This document shows positions 37,186-47,583 of a stretch of DNA of 64,000 bases, one piece after another. Both the position numbers and the translations under genes were made by a program. The first letter of the stretch is position 1. Each line of letters opens with the position of its first letter. A model generated the notes under the pieces. That model worked only from the letters and a program-made list of their open reading frames with translations. It did not search any database and had not been told where the DNA came from. This stretch comes from Acinetobacter sp. ANC 4648. GTDB lineage: Bacteria; Pseudomonadota; Gammaproteobacteria; Pseudomonadales; Moraxellaceae. The stretch lies in the NCBI RefSeq assembly GCF_002135345.1, contig NZ_NEGI01000005.1, positions 186,001 to 250,000 on the forward strand. Reading direction: 5' to 3'.

Positions 37186-38436
37186 TTAAGCACTTTTACG
37201 TGAATTCACACGACCGCGAATGACCGCTTTTACATTATTCTTGGCATAGTTAAAGAAAACCTTAAGTGGAGATAATTTGGGATTAGGTTGCTTACCTTCA
37301 CCAATCGCCTTAAATTGCGCTGCGTACCAGAGAATTTCCATAATTGCCATTTTATCAACAAAAGGAATACCTGTTTTAATCGGTGCCACAGCATAACGTA
37401 CATCTTGCCCAGCCATTAGACGGTTACTGACATCAGTTTCAACAGCTAAAGGCCGTGCAATACCAATAAACTCACACGCACCACTGTCTAAAGCAGCATT
37501 CATACCTTTTGCCGTACGGAAGCCACCTGTCACCATTAAATAACATTGAACTTCTTTACGAATTTTTTCAGCAAAATCTAAGAAATAAGCTTCACGCGCA
37601 ATGCTACTGACTTTACGTTTATCTGCTTTAGCACCTGCCATGGCCGGTGCTTCATAAGTTCCACCAGACACTTCTATCAAATCAATTCCTGCCGCATCAA
37701 TCGCTTTAAACACGGCAATGACTTCTTCTTCAGTAATCCCCCCACGCTGGAAATCAGCTGAGTTTAATTTCACAGAGACAATAAAGTTTTCAGAGGTCGT
37801 CGCACGAACTGCTTTATAAATTTCAAGTAAGAAGCGCATCCGATTCTCAATAGAACCACCCCATTGATCTTGACGCTTATTGGTTAATGGCGATAAAAAT
37901 TGGCTAATTAAATAACCATGCGCACCATGTAATTGCACTCCTTCAAAACCAGCTTTTTCACAAATACGTGCTGATTCAGCAAAACGCTGGATAATCTCTA
38001 ATATTTCCTCTTCACGTAATTCACGTGGCGTACCAAAGGTGGTTGCGAGTAAAGAACTGAATGGCACTGCTGATGCCGAAACGGTTTCCTTATTTAAGCC
38101 CTTTGGGCACTGACGCCCAGGATGAGACAATTGAATCAGCTGTACCATGCCAGATTTTTTACCAACATTTGCCCACTCTTTAAGTTTAGCCAAATCTCGT
38201 TCAGTTTCTATCACCACTACACCAGGTTCATTTTTGGCGCGGAAATCAACCATCACATTGCCTGTGATCGCACAGCCTAAACCACCTTTTGCCCATGCAT
38301 CATATAAACCTAAGTGCAATTGATTTGGCTGACCTGCATAGTTTGCCAATGCCTCACTCATTGCCCCTTTGATAATACGGTTTTTAAATGTGGTATTTCG
38401 AACTTTTATAGCTTCTGCAATATGGCTCATGCTCAT
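37186..38436 (-). CDS. NADH:flavin oxidoreductase, Old Yellow Enzyme family
   Basis: A 416-residue FMN-dependent ene-reductase of the OYE family. Visible features include the N-terminal IIKGAMSEALA, the active-site helix GVQLHGAHGYLISQFLSP, the TNKRQDQWGGSIENR segment and the phosphate-binding VTGGFRTAKGM. It lacks the C-terminal FeS and NADPH domains of 2,4-dienoyl-CoA reductase, though it has a basic tail. These enzymes reduce electrophilic alkenes or nitro compounds. A promoter and operator lie directly upstream. Confidence 0.9.
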   Translation of the reverse strand: MSMSHIAEAIKVRNTTFKNRIIKGAMSEALANYAGQPNQLHLGLYDAWAKGGLGCAITGNVMVDFRAKNEPGVVVIETERDLAKLKEWANVGKKSGMVQLIQLSHPGRQCPKGLNKETVSASAVPFSSLLATTFGTPRELREEEILEIIQRFAESARICEKAGFEGVQLHGAHGYLISQFLSPLTNKRQDQWGGSIENRMRFLLEIYKAVRATTSENFIVSVKLNSADFQRGGITEEEVIAVFKAIDAAGIDLIEVSGGTYEAPAMAGAKADKRKVSSIAREAYFLDFAEKIRKEVQCYLMVTGGFRTAKGMNAALDSGACEFIGIARPLAVETDVSNRLMAGQDVRYAVAPIKTGIPFVDKMAIMEILWYAAQFKAIGEGKQPNPKLSPLKVFFNYAKNNVKAVIRGRVNSRKSA

Positions 38437-38451
38437 TATCTCTGTTTTTTA

Positions 38452-38471
38452 TTTAGAGCATTCGCTCTAAA
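38452..38471. promoter_or_regulatory. Palindromic operator before OYE gene
   Basis: Perfect eight-base arms (TTTAGAGC and GCTCTAAA) around ATTC, 16 bases before the start codon and just after the predicted transcription start. The position fits repressor roadblock. TetR-type repressors often control OYE genes, as NemR controls nemA, but no regulator gene lies here. Confidence 0.6.
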
Positions 38472-38487
38472 AATTGCGTGTAGCATC

Positions 38488-38516
38488 AGTGTAAAATTGA
38501 CAATCCATTTTGTCAA
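38488..38516 (-). promoter_or_regulatory. Promoter of OYE gene
   Basis: On the minus strand TTGACA (38511-38516) and TACACT (38488-38493) are 17 bases apart. The -35 box is half of an inverted repeat, TTGACA and TGTCAA with an eight-base centre (38497-38516), a second possible regulator site. Confidence 0.75.
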
Positions 38517-38534
38517 ACTCATCCAATACTTTAC

Positions 38535-40124
38535 TTAGTAGTGACTGGCTGCAATTAGAGTCTTGGTATACTCACTCTGAGGTGAGGTAAATAAAGCATG
38601 GGTCTCTTGAAATTCGACCACTTCAGCATGGCGTAATACTAGAACTTTTTGACATAAAGCTCTGATGACTTGCAAGTCATGACTAATAAATAAATAACTT
38701 ATTTGATATTCAACTTGTAACTGACGCAATAGTTTAACAATTGCACGTTGGGTACTGCGATCTAAAGCAGAAGTTGGTTCATCTAAAATAATCAGCTTCG
38801 GATGTAACACCAAAGCACGAGCCAATGCCACACGCTGACGCTGACCACCTGACAGCTCATGTGGATAGCGACCTTTAAACTCAACAGGCAATTCAACTTT
38901 TTGTAAAGCTTCAGTAATTAATGATTCAATTTCTACTTTTTTTAATTTTTTAAGTGCAAGACCTTCACCAATAATTTGCTCCACACTCATCCGCGGATTT
39001 AAACTCGAATAAGGATCTTGAAAGACCATTTGGAATTCAGAACGCAAAGGGCGTAATTTACCCTCCCTCAAGAGATTTAAATCTTGATTGAGTAAAACAA
39101 TTTTTCCACTGCTTTTAATCAGTCGGGCAATTGCCAAAGCCATCGATGTTTTACCTGAACCACTTTCACCAACAATACCAATCGACTCGGCTTGATTGAT
39201 TTTTAAGTCTAAAGGCTCTAGTGCAACAAAATAATCTTTAACGCGATTTAACAAACCTTGCTTGATGGGAAACTTGACCGCTAACTTCGATAAAGACAAT
39301 AGCAGGTCAGCATTTTCTGGAATACTATTTGCAGCACCAAAGTCATGATTGAGTAAATGTTGGGTATAGCCAGATTGAGGATTTTGAAAAATCTGCTTAA
39401 CCTCTCCCTGCTCCTCAACATGACCTTTATTCATGACGATAACGTGATTGGCATAACGTTTCACTAAATTCAAATCATGACTAATGAGAATCATTGCCAT
39501 ATTTGAGTTTTGCACCAACAATTGCAATAAGTTTAGAACCTGTGCCTGCAACGTGACATCTAAGGCCGTGGTTGGCTCATCAGCAATAATAATGTCTGGT
39601 TCCAGTGCCAATGCCGCAGCAATCATCACCCGTTGTCTTTGCCCACCCGACAGCTCATGTGGATAGCGGCATAAGTTTTCTTTAGCATCAGGCATACCCA
39701 CATCATGTAATAAATCCAGCACTCGTTTTTGAACTTTATCTTTAGACCAGCCTTGAAGATATAAAGTTTCACCAATAATTTTTTCAACGCGATGCAAAGG
39801 ATTCAATGCCGTCATCGGTTCTTGAAAAATCATCGCAATTTTCTGACCACGGATAGTTTGTAGCTGCCTTTGATCCAAACTTAGTAAATTTTGTGCTAAA
39901 AATTCGACCTGACCTGTAATTTTTAAAGAATCTGGCAATAAGCCTAAAATTGCTAAAGCACTAATCGATTTCCCTGAACCACTTTCGCCAACAATCGATA
40001 AAATTTCACCGACATGTAAATCAAAATTTAAATCTTGTACCAAGGACTGTTGTGTATTTTCAATCTTTAAATGCTTAACCGAAAGTAATAATGTTTTAGT
40101 GCTGTCTTGGATCGAATGCATCAC
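38535..40124 (-). CDS. yejF: Peptide ABC transporter ATPase (YejF type, two ATPase domains)
   Basis: A 529-residue protein with two fused ABC ATPase domains, as in YejF. The first has GESGSGKSISALAILGLL and the LSGGQRQRVMIAAAL signature; the second has GESGSGKTSMALAIARL and LSGGQRQRVALARAL. Together with YejA, YejB and YejE it forms an importer of peptides; in E. coli this one also admits microcin C. It overlaps the yejE end by 29 bases. The gene order is the expected yejABEF read on the minus strand. Confidence 0.93.
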   Translation of the reverse strand: MMHSIQDSTKTLLLSVKHLKIENTQQSLVQDLNFDLHVGEILSIVGESGSGKSISALAILGLLPDSLKITGQVEFLAQNLLSLDQRQLQTIRGQKIAMIFQEPMTALNPLHRVEKIIGETLYLQGWSKDKVQKRVLDLLHDVGMPDAKENLCRYPHELSGGQRQRVMIAAALALEPDIIIADEPTTALDVTLQAQVLNLLQLLVQNSNMAMILISHDLNLVKRYANHVIVMNKGHVEEQGEVKQIFQNPQSGYTQHLLNHDFGAANSIPENADLLLSLSKLAVKFPIKQGLLNRVKDYFVALEPLDLKINQAESIGIVGESGSGKTSMALAIARLIKSSGKIVLLNQDLNLLREGKLRPLRSEFQMVFQDPYSSLNPRMSVEQIIGEGLALKKLKKVEIESLITEALQKVELPVEFKGRYPHELSGGQRQRVALARALVLHPKLIILDEPTSALDRSTQRAIVKLLRQLQVEYQISYLFISHDLQVIRALCQKVLVLRHAEVVEFQETHALFTSPQSEYTKTLIAASHY

Positions 40125-41109
40125 GTGTTGCCTCCCCGATATAAATCAGCAAAGACAAAACCAGTGCCAACGTAAAAAAGCCCGATAAAGCCAACCACGG
40201 CGCATTAAGATTATTTTTACCTTGAAGTAATAATTCTCCAATAGAGGCTGCATCGGGTGGTAATCCATAGCCTAAAAAGTCTAATGCTGTCAGTGCGGTA
40301 ATATTTGCTGTGAGCATAAAAGGGAGTTGCGACAAACTGGAACTCATCGCATTCGGTAAAATATGCCGAAACATAATGGTGTAATCTCGAACACCTAAGG
40401 CACGTGCAGCACGCACATAATCTAAATTCCGAGTACGTAAAAATTCAGCACGAACCAACCCCACTAAACTTGGCCAACCAAATATCAACATGATTAAAAA
40501 CAACCAATAGACACTTGGTGTAAACATACTGACCAAAATCATGACCATAAATAAAGTTGGTAAGCCCCCCCAGACCTCTAAAATACGCTGTCCGATTAAA
40601 TCAACCCAACCACCATAATAACCTTGAATCGCACCCACAATGATACCAATAAAGGATGCAAATAAAGTTAGTGCCAAACCAAAAAGCAACGAGACTCTTA
40701 AACCATATAAAATACGTGCGAGTACATCACGTCCTTGATCATCGGTACCCAACCAATTTGCTCGACTCGGTGGCGATGGAACAGGGACAGCTAAATCTAA
40801 ATTTGGCGTTTGGTACGAATAAGGAATCAGTGGCCAAATTGCCCAACCTTTGGCTTGAATCAAAGCTTGAACTACTGGATCTTTATAATCTGTTTCTGTT
40901 TCAAATACGCCACCAAAGGTCGTTTCAGGATAAACTTTAAAAATGGGTGTGTAATAGGAATGCTCATATTTGACCAAGATCGGTTTATCATTGGCAAGCA
41001 ACTCCACGACCAGAGTCATGGCAAAAATAAGCATAAAGAGCATTAAGCAAAAGAAACCTAAGCGATTTCTTTTAAATCTCTGCAACCGTACTTGCATCAT
41101 CGGTGACAT
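40096..41109 (-). CDS. yejE: Peptide ABC transporter permease (YejE type)
   Basis: A 337-residue inner-membrane permease. It begins with RFKRNRLGFFCLMLFMLIFA and has a periplasmic segment of about 90 residues with FETETDYKDPVVQ, characteristic of YejE. The C-terminal permease core has the EAA-type loop LGVRDYTIMFRHILPNAM. Its start shares one base with the yejB stop, suggesting translational coupling. Confidence 0.93.
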   Translation of the reverse strand: MSPMMQVRLQRFKRNRLGFFCLMLFMLIFAMTLVVELLANDKPILVKYEHSYYTPIFKVYPETTFGGVFETETDYKDPVVQALIQAKGWAIWPLIPYSYQTPNLDLAVPVPSPPSRANWLGTDDQGRDVLARILYGLRVSLLFGLALTLFASFIGIIVGAIQGYYGGWVDLIGQRILEVWGGLPTLFMVMILVSMFTPSVYWLFLIMLIFGWPSLVGLVRAEFLRTRNLDYVRAARALGVRDYTIMFRHILPNAMSSSLSQLPFMLTANITALTALDFLGYGLPPDAASIGELLLQGKNNLNAPWLALSGFFTLALVLSLLIYIGEATRDAFDPRQH

Positions 41110-42185
41110 TATTTTGCACCTCGTGATTCAAAACTAATCCGAGGGTCAATCATTTGATACAAGACATCACTAATTAAACGTAAAATTAAACCCAATAATG
41201 TAAAAATAAATAAAGTACCAAAAATCACTGGATAATCACGCTGAGAAATAGCCTCAAAACCAAGTAAGCCTAAACCATCTAAATTAAAAATAATTTCAAT
41301 GAATAAATTTCCAACCAAGAAGATGCCGACTAAAGCTTCAGGTAAACCTGCAATAACGATCAACATCGCATTACGAAACACATGCCCATACAGCACTTTA
41401 TTTTCACTCAAGCCTTTGGCACGTGCTGCAAGTACATATTGCTTGCCCAACTCTTCCATAAAACAATATTTTGTTAAATAAGTTAAAGCTGCAAACCCAC
41501 CTAAAAGCATGGTGGTTAACGGCAGCGTCATATGCCAGAAATAGTCTTTAATTTTACCCAGCACGCTTAGACTTTGAACCTCATCTGAAACCAAGCCTTG
41601 TAATGGAAACCATTGAAAATATGAACCACCCGCAAAAAATACAATCAATAAAATCGCAAAAACAAAAGATGGGACGGCATAGCCTACTGCCAACAACAAA
41701 GAAGTCGATTTATCAAAAAACAGGCCATGTTGTTTGGCTTTTTTAATCCCCAAAGGTATAGACACTAAATAAATCAGTAAAGTACTCCATAGCCCTAAAG
41801 ACACCGTAACTGGCATCTTCTCTAAGAGTAACTGAGTCACAGGCTTGTCTTTAAAGAAACTGGTACCAAAATCAAAGCTTAAATAGCCCTTGAGCATAAT
41901 CCAAAAACGTTCATACGCAGGCTTGTCAAAACCATATTGCGCTTTAATTTTTTCGACCATTTCTGGACTCAAGCCTCGTGCACCTTGGTAACTTAAAGTC
42001 TTTCCTGATGTACTTGCAACTTCAACTCCTGCTGTCGCACCCAAACCTTGAAAACTTTCAGCTTGGTGAATTGCTTGTTCCACAGGACCACCGGGTGCGA
42101 TTTGAACCACAATAAAGTTAATTAATAAGATAAAAAACAATGTTGGAATGATCAGTAACAGTCTTTTTAATATATATGTGCCCAT
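41109..42185 (-). CDS. yejB: Peptide ABC transporter permease (YejB type)
   Basis: A 358-residue permease with the DppB-type N-terminal helix (TYILKRLLLIIPTLFFILLI). A soluble segment of about 80 residues holds PGGPVEQAIHQAE and GLSPEMVEKIKAQYGFDKP. The C-terminal permease core has the AARAKGLSENKVLYGHVFRNAM loop region. It lies 30 bases after yejA and joins directly to yejE. Confidence 0.93.
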   Translation of the reverse strand: MGTYILKRLLLIIPTLFFILLINFIVVQIAPGGPVEQAIHQAESFQGLGATAGVEVASTSGKTLSYQGARGLSPEMVEKIKAQYGFDKPAYERFWIMLKGYLSFDFGTSFFKDKPVTQLLLEKMPVTVSLGLWSTLLIYLVSIPLGIKKAKQHGLFFDKSTSLLLAVGYAVPSFVFAILLIVFFAGGSYFQWFPLQGLVSDEVQSLSVLGKIKDYFWHMTLPLTTMLLGGFAALTYLTKYCFMEELGKQYVLAARAKGLSENKVLYGHVFRNAMLIVIAGLPEALVGIFLVGNLFIEIIFNLDGLGLLGFEAISQRDYPVIFGTLFIFTLLGLILRLISDVLYQMIDPRISFESRGAK

Positions 42186-42215
42186 TGAGATGACATTCCT
42201 TGTGACCTGAAAGTA

Positions 42216-44060
42216 TTATTTTTTTCTTAAAAAAAGTCCTACTTTTTTGGCTTGCTGTGGATCAACCCACCAGTACTCTAAACCTAAAGATAGTTTTGGC
42301 TTCACTTTTGGTTGTTTATACATATTCCAATATGCGTATCGATCCTCTTCACTCCCATAAGTTAAAATATTATAGTAGCCTGCACGAAGTAACCGATCCA
42401 AAACCCGAGTCTTTATAATTAATTGCTGACGATTCGGCGCTTGAATAATTTGTTGAATGACATCATCAATGACTGGATTCTTGATACCAGAATAGTTGTA
42501 ATTACCCGCCTCATCGGCAGATTTACTGCCCCACATTTGTGCTTGTTCATTGCCTGGACTTAAAGTCTGCGGCATCACATCCGTGGTCATATCGAAGTCC
42601 GTCTTACGCTTACGTTCAATATACTGAGGTAGATCCACTTGACGAATGCTAATTTGAATCCCTAATCTTTTTAAATTGCGTATAAAAGGCATTAAAGCAC
42701 GCTGTAGACCTTCTTGATGAATAAGAAATTCGATACGAACAGGCTTCCCAGATAAATCAATCAATTGACCATTTTTATATTGATAACCAGCGTTTAGTAA
42801 AATCTGGCGTGCTTCTAATAAACCTTTACGATTAAATCCACTACCATCTGTTACAGGGAATTTCCAATCTTCTAACACTCCTTGTCTTTGAGTGGGATTT
42901 AACTTCGCTAGATAAGGCTGTAATACGGCCAATTCTTCAGCACTGGGTCGCCCTTTGGCTGCAAGTTCACTATTCTGAAAATAACTCTGTAGCCGTTGAT
43001 ACTCACCATAAAATAATGCTTTATTTAACCATTCAAAATCATAAGCATAAGTTAGTGCTTTCCGAAATTGAATATCATTAAAGGGTGTTCTACGCGTATT
43101 AAATACAAAACTTTGTGTCGGTATGGGTTGTTCGGTTTTGGATAAATACTTTACAACCATTCCGGCTTTAACTGCAGGAAAATTATACTCAGTGACCCAT
43201 GCTCGAGAGCTATTTTCTTTATGTAAGGTATACTGTCCCGACTTAAATCCTTCGAAAGCGATATCAAGACTTCGATAATAGACAAATTTCATCCGATCAA
43301 AATTATAACGCCCACGATTAATGGCTAAATCACGTCCCCAATAGTTTGGATTACGCTTATAAGTAATACTTCGACCAGCATCAATCCGATCAATTAAATA
43401 AGGGCCAGAACCTAAAATTGGCTGCAAAGTCATTTTAGTGAAATCTTTATTTTTCCAATCTGCTTTAGAGTAAATTGGCATTTGTGCCAAAATTGAAGGC
43501 ATTTCGGAGTTATGCGCTGATTTAAAAGTCATTTTTACCTCATATCGAGATAAAACTTCCGTTTTTGCCAAATCAGACAAATACATCTGTAAACCTAAAT
43601 TCGCTTTAGTTTGGAATATATCAAAACTAAATTTTACATCTTCGGCCGTAACAGGCATCCCATTACTAAATCTCGCTTTGGAATTAATATGAAAAATAAC
43701 AAAATTAGTATGTTCAGGATCAAAGGTGACCTTCTCAGCCAACAGCGGGTACATCACATCTGGTTCATCTAATGACTGATCCATTAAAGAATCAAATAAA
43801 AAGTTTACGCCGTCTGTAGAGCTCCCCTTACCATTCATGGAGTTTAGATTATCAAAAGTACCATTCCCAGCTTGACTAATAGAACCGCCTTTGGGGGCAT
43901 TCAGATTTGCATATGGCATGACCTGCGCTGAAGCATATTTGGGTAGGCTATGAATCGCAATATAAGGTGTGGTCTGTACCACTGACCACACACTCGAGCT
44001 AAACAGATATACCCCACATGCAAAAAGCATCGGCTTTGCATACGCAAATCTCTGGTGCAT
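42216..44060 (-). CDS. yejA: Peptide ABC transporter substrate-binding protein (YejA type)
   Basis: A periplasmic binding protein of about 614 residues in the SBP_bac_5 family. A signal peptide runs to about residue 28 (MLFACGVYLFSSSVWSV). The NAPKGGSISQAG segment and the ITYKRNPNYWGRDL block are typical of YejA and oligopeptide-binding proteins. The ATG at 44060 is preferred over TTG codons just before it. It is the first gene of the yejABEF operon. Confidence 0.92.
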   Translation of the reverse strand: MHQRFAYAKPMLFACGVYLFSSSVWSVVQTTPYIAIHSLPKYASAQVMPYANLNAPKGGSISQAGNGTFDNLNSMNGKGSSTDGVNFLFDSLMDQSLDEPDVMYPLLAEKVTFDPEHTNFVIFHINSKARFSNGMPVTAEDVKFSFDIFQTKANLGLQMYLSDLAKTEVLSRYEVKMTFKSAHNSEMPSILAQMPIYSKADWKNKDFTKMTLQPILGSGPYLIDRIDAGRSITYKRNPNYWGRDLAINRGRYNFDRMKFVYYRSLDIAFEGFKSGQYTLHKENSSRAWVTEYNFPAVKAGMVVKYLSKTEQPIPTQSFVFNTRRTPFNDIQFRKALTYAYDFEWLNKALFYGEYQRLQSYFQNSELAAKGRPSAEELAVLQPYLAKLNPTQRQGVLEDWKFPVTDGSGFNRKGLLEARQILLNAGYQYKNGQLIDLSGKPVRIEFLIHQEGLQRALMPFIRNLKRLGIQISIRQVDLPQYIERKRKTDFDMTTDVMPQTLSPGNEQAQMWGSKSADEAGNYNYSGIKNPVIDDVIQQIIQAPNRQQLIIKTRVLDRLLRAGYYNILTYGSEEDRYAYWNMYKQPKVKPKLSLGLEYWWVDPQQAKKVGLFLRKK

Positions 44061-44091
44061 CAACAACTATCCCCAATATTCATTGCAGTAA

Positions 44092-47000
44092 TTACAAGTT
44101 TGGCACTTTAATAATTTCCCCAATACGTAATTGTGTATTCGGCTTGATCTCATTCATTTCTGCCAACTCATTAGTATCCATACCATATTTACTCGCCAAA
44201 CGAATCAATGAGTCTCCACTTTTAATTTTATATTCAGTGGCTTTTTTGGGAATAAGAATGCTTTGACCACGTTGTAGCCCAGCTTTTGCACTCAAATTAT
44301 TTAACTCTGCCAATTCTTGAACGGACATTCCCATACGATTTGCAATCGCATTTAAAGACTCCCCAGACTGCACCGCATACTTCTCAGTACTTTTAGTTGC
44401 TGTACTCAATTTCACTTTAGGAGGAGCTTTTAGCTCTTCTTTTTCAGTAACTTTACTTGCTAATTCACCATCCAGTTTCAAGCGTTGTCCAACGTTGACA
44501 TTGCTATTACGAGAAAGACCATTCAATTCACTTAAAAATGCCACTTGTAAATGATATTTTTTTGCAATACCTGCAAGTGTTTCACCCGATTTTACAGTAT
44601 GTATATCAGGCTCATTAATTGCCTTCACATTACTTTTGACTTTTACTGCTTGCTCAGGCTCACCAGTTAATTTTAATTTTTGACCTGCCAACAAACCAGA
44701 TGTTGAAGTGAGTCCATTCAAATCTGCAACTTTATTAACTGGCAAATTATATTTATTGGCAACTGCAATTAAACTATCACCCGATTGCACAATATAACTC
44801 TCTGGAATAGTGCTGCCCGCTGGCACTTTCAGAGTTTGACCCGCCAGTAAGACTTTTGACGTAGACCATTTATTCAACTCTGCTAATTCTGCCAAACTCA
44901 TATTGGTTTGCGTTGCAATACTGGATAAAGTATCACCTCGCTGAACTTTATAACTCTCAGTCTTAATACTCGTTTCAGCTTTAACAGTATCATATTTAGT
45001 AGTATTTAATTTTGTGTCAACTTTCACATCTGCTGCATGATTGACTTCATGCAATGGAACATTAATTTTTTGCCCCACAGACAAATTATTACTGACATCT
45101 AAACCTGCCGTTAAATCAGCAAGCTCTGGCACTGATAATGCGTAACGATCGGCAATAATCTTTAAATATTCACCACGCTTTACAATATAAGTTTTAGTCT
45201 TAGTCTTCACTATGGGTTTAGCTGTATCTGCTTGAACCAGCGCTTTATGAGTTGCATTTAGCTTTTCATCACGCCCCTCTTTCAGGTTTAACTTTTGACC
45301 TACCCATAAATTACTCGTAACAGGCACATTATTATAATTTGCCAACTGTTGCACAGACAATCCAAACTGATCTGCCACCGCAGTTAAACTGTCATTCGGT
45401 TTAACCACATACAAGCTCAGCTTATCCTCTTTCAAGGATTTCACAGATGGACTCTCTACGACAGGTTTAGCATCATATAAATATAATGAGGCACCAACAT
45501 ACAAAGTACTATTCGGATCAACTTGATTCCAGTTCGCAATATCACGCCAATTTACCCCGTTCTTTGCAGCAATCGTGGCTAAATTATCACCTGGCAAGAC
45601 AATATACGTACTCCGTTTACCTTTTGGTGGAACAACAACAACTTCGGTACTGGTTTTTTCAAATACTTTGGAACGATTTAATTGAGCTTCAACCGAATTA
45701 TTAGACGTGTTTTCCGCAAGTCCTTTAGGATATGCAAATCTTACCGAATTATCCTTACCTTGCTGTTCAGCCACTGATTGACTGGTTTGAATTGCTGTTA
45801 ACTTAATTTTCCCATCAAAAGGATCTACAATTTCAGTCCCTTGTGGTGCAATTGCTTTAATTTCTTTTACAACTTCTTCTTTTTCAGCCAACGTTGCTTG
45901 CGGTTCTAAAACCTGCTTAACCGTTTCTTTTACACCTTCTGCTTTTACCGCCGCTACAATTTGTTGACGCTCTTTACTTGAAATCGGTGGCTCAATTGCA
46001 ATCGGTTTAATATTAATAGCTTGAGTCACTGCGACTGGAATACGTGGCGCGCTTGGAATATCTGCACTCGCTGCAAAAGACGCTAGAGCATTGGAACCTT
46101 GTGGTGTGGTTTTTAACTTAGCTGCGGCACTGGCGGTAGTCTCAGTATTGCTGGTTTTCACAATAGTCGTTGTCGCAGTTAAAACGGGTGGCGTAGTTTT
46201 AACTGGATTCATGACTTGATTATTTAGATTCGAAACAGGAGTAGGATTTAAGGTTGTTGATGACGTTGTCGTACTATTACCTACAGCTGTACTGGCCCAA
46301 AAAGTCTCTGAGCTCGGTTTTAATACTTTAATTTTGTTATCAATATTAGGATTTAAATCTGCTGGAATTAAAATACGCATTGGACTTGCCGCATCTACGA
46401 TTTCACCCCGGTGCCCAGGATTAAGTTGATACAATTCAGCACGACTTAATCCAGTTGTCATTGCAATTTGATTCAATTGAATGCCTGCAGGTACAGAAAT
46501 CTCTCTAAAATGTGGACGATTTGCAATCGGAGGTAAACTCACACCATATTGTTGTGGTTTTTTAATAATTTGTGCAACAGCAATAAACCGTGGCACATAA
46601 TTCATTGTTTCTTGAGGTAATTTAAGTGACCAATAATCAGTGGGTAATCCTGCAGCTTGGTTACGATTGATCGCCTGTTGAATACGTCCGGGGCCCGCAT
46701 TATAGGCTGCCAACGCTAATTCCCATGAACCAAACTGATTATATAAACTGCCTAAAAATTCATAAGCAGCACGCGTGGATTCCACCACATCACGGCGACC
46801 ATCATATAAATTGGTCTGTCTTAAACCATAAATTTTTCCAGTGCTTGGAATAAATTGCCACATTCCTGCTGCCGCTGCACTACTGGTTGCTGCTGGATCA
46901 TAAGAACTTTCGATAATCGGTAACAATGCCAGCTCGGTGGGTAAACCACGGCGCTCAGCTTCCTTAACGGTATGATACAAATAGCGTGAAGCACGGGCAC

Positions 47001-47367
47001 TCAAACGATCTATATAGGGTTGACGCGATACAAACCAACTACGCTGTGCATCAATACGTGGATCCCAATGTGTTTCATCCATTTTAAAACCTACAGTCAT
47101 GCGCTTCCACACATCACCATGTTTTAAAACAAGTAAGCGATCCCCTTCAACTGCACGCATATCTGTTGCAGAAAGCAAGTCTTCTAACGAATCTAAGCTA
47201 TTCGAATCGAGCATCCCTGTATGTTTAGCACTATGCGACTTCGTAACACCTGTCGTCGACGTACAACCTGTGACTAAACCCATTGCTGCTACAGCTGAAC
47301 TAAGAATAGATAATTTGAATAAAACAGATGCAGAGGAATGCCACACTGCTGTGGTTGGTTTATACAT
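44092..47367 (-). CDS. mltD: MltD-type lytic transglycosylase with many LysM domains
   Basis: A lipoprotein (lipobox VTGC, Cys35) that would sit in the outer membrane facing the periplasm. A family-1 lytic transglycosylase domain follows, with ELALLPIIESSYDPAA placing the catalytic glutamate at about 153, then GMWQFIPSTGK and the AYNAGPGRI motif. A LysM-like degenerate module and a 250-residue Thr/Ser/Pro-rich linker come next. Eight clear LysM modules fill about residues 585-1091, each with Y.V..GD.L..IA pattern and GQ.L near the end. At 1091 residues it is more than twice E. coli MltD. The position beside rnhA-dnaQ is conserved. Confidence 0.92.
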   Translation of the reverse strand: MYKPTTAVWHSSASVLFKLSILSSAVAAMGLVTGCTSTTGVTKSHSAKHTGMLDSNSLDSLEDLLSATDMRAVEGDRLLVLKHGDVWKRMTVGFKMDETHWDPRIDAQRSWFVSRQPYIDRLSARASRYLYHTVKEAERRGLPTELALLPIIESSYDPAATSSAAAAGMWQFIPSTGKIYGLRQTNLYDGRRDVVESTRAAYEFLGSLYNQFGSWELALAAYNAGPGRIQQAINRNQAAGLPTDYWSLKLPQETMNYVPRFIAVAQIIKKPQQYGVSLPPIANRPHFREISVPAGIQLNQIAMTTGLSRAELYQLNPGHRGEIVDAASPMRILIPADLNPNIDNKIKVLKPSSETFWASTAVGNSTTTSSTTLNPTPVSNLNNQVMNPVKTTPPVLTATTTIVKTSNTETTASAAAKLKTTPQGSNALASFAASADIPSAPRIPVAVTQAINIKPIAIEPPISSKERQQIVAAVKAEGVKETVKQVLEPQATLAEKEEVVKEIKAIAPQGTEIVDPFDGKIKLTAIQTSQSVAEQQGKDNSVRFAYPKGLAENTSNNSVEAQLNRSKVFEKTSTEVVVVPPKGKRSTYIVLPGDNLATIAAKNGVNWRDIANWNQVDPNSTLYVGASLYLYDAKPVVESPSVKSLKEDKLSLYVVKPNDSLTAVADQFGLSVQQLANYNNVPVTSNLWVGQKLNLKEGRDEKLNATHKALVQADTAKPIVKTKTKTYIVKRGEYLKIIADRYALSVPELADLTAGLDVSNNLSVGQKINVPLHEVNHAADVKVDTKLNTTKYDTVKAETSIKTESYKVQRGDTLSSIATQTNMSLAELAELNKWSTSKVLLAGQTLKVPAGSTIPESYIVQSGDSLIAVANKYNLPVNKVADLNGLTSTSGLLAGQKLKLTGEPEQAVKVKSNVKAINEPDIHTVKSGETLAGIAKKYHLQVAFLSELNGLSRNSNVNVGQRLKLDGELASKVTEKEELKAPPKVKLSTATKSTEKYAVQSGESLNAIANRMGMSVQELAELNNLSAKAGLQRGQSILIPKKATEYKIKSGDSLIRLASKYGMDTNELAEMNEIKPNTQLRIGEIIKVPNL

Positions 47368-47583
47368 ACAAGATTCCGAACAACATATAATAGATTTATT
47401 TTATAAATGCCATTTTAGAGAAGCTAACGACTCACACAAGACATTAATTGAGTGCTTAATACATATAAATGTTACAAGAAATTAAAAAACTTCTAGATCA
47501 CACCCTGAAAACGCTCATTTAAGTATACAATAAAATCTTCAAACAGTTTGTTCAACACTAAATTCAACGCATTGGTCCAAATT

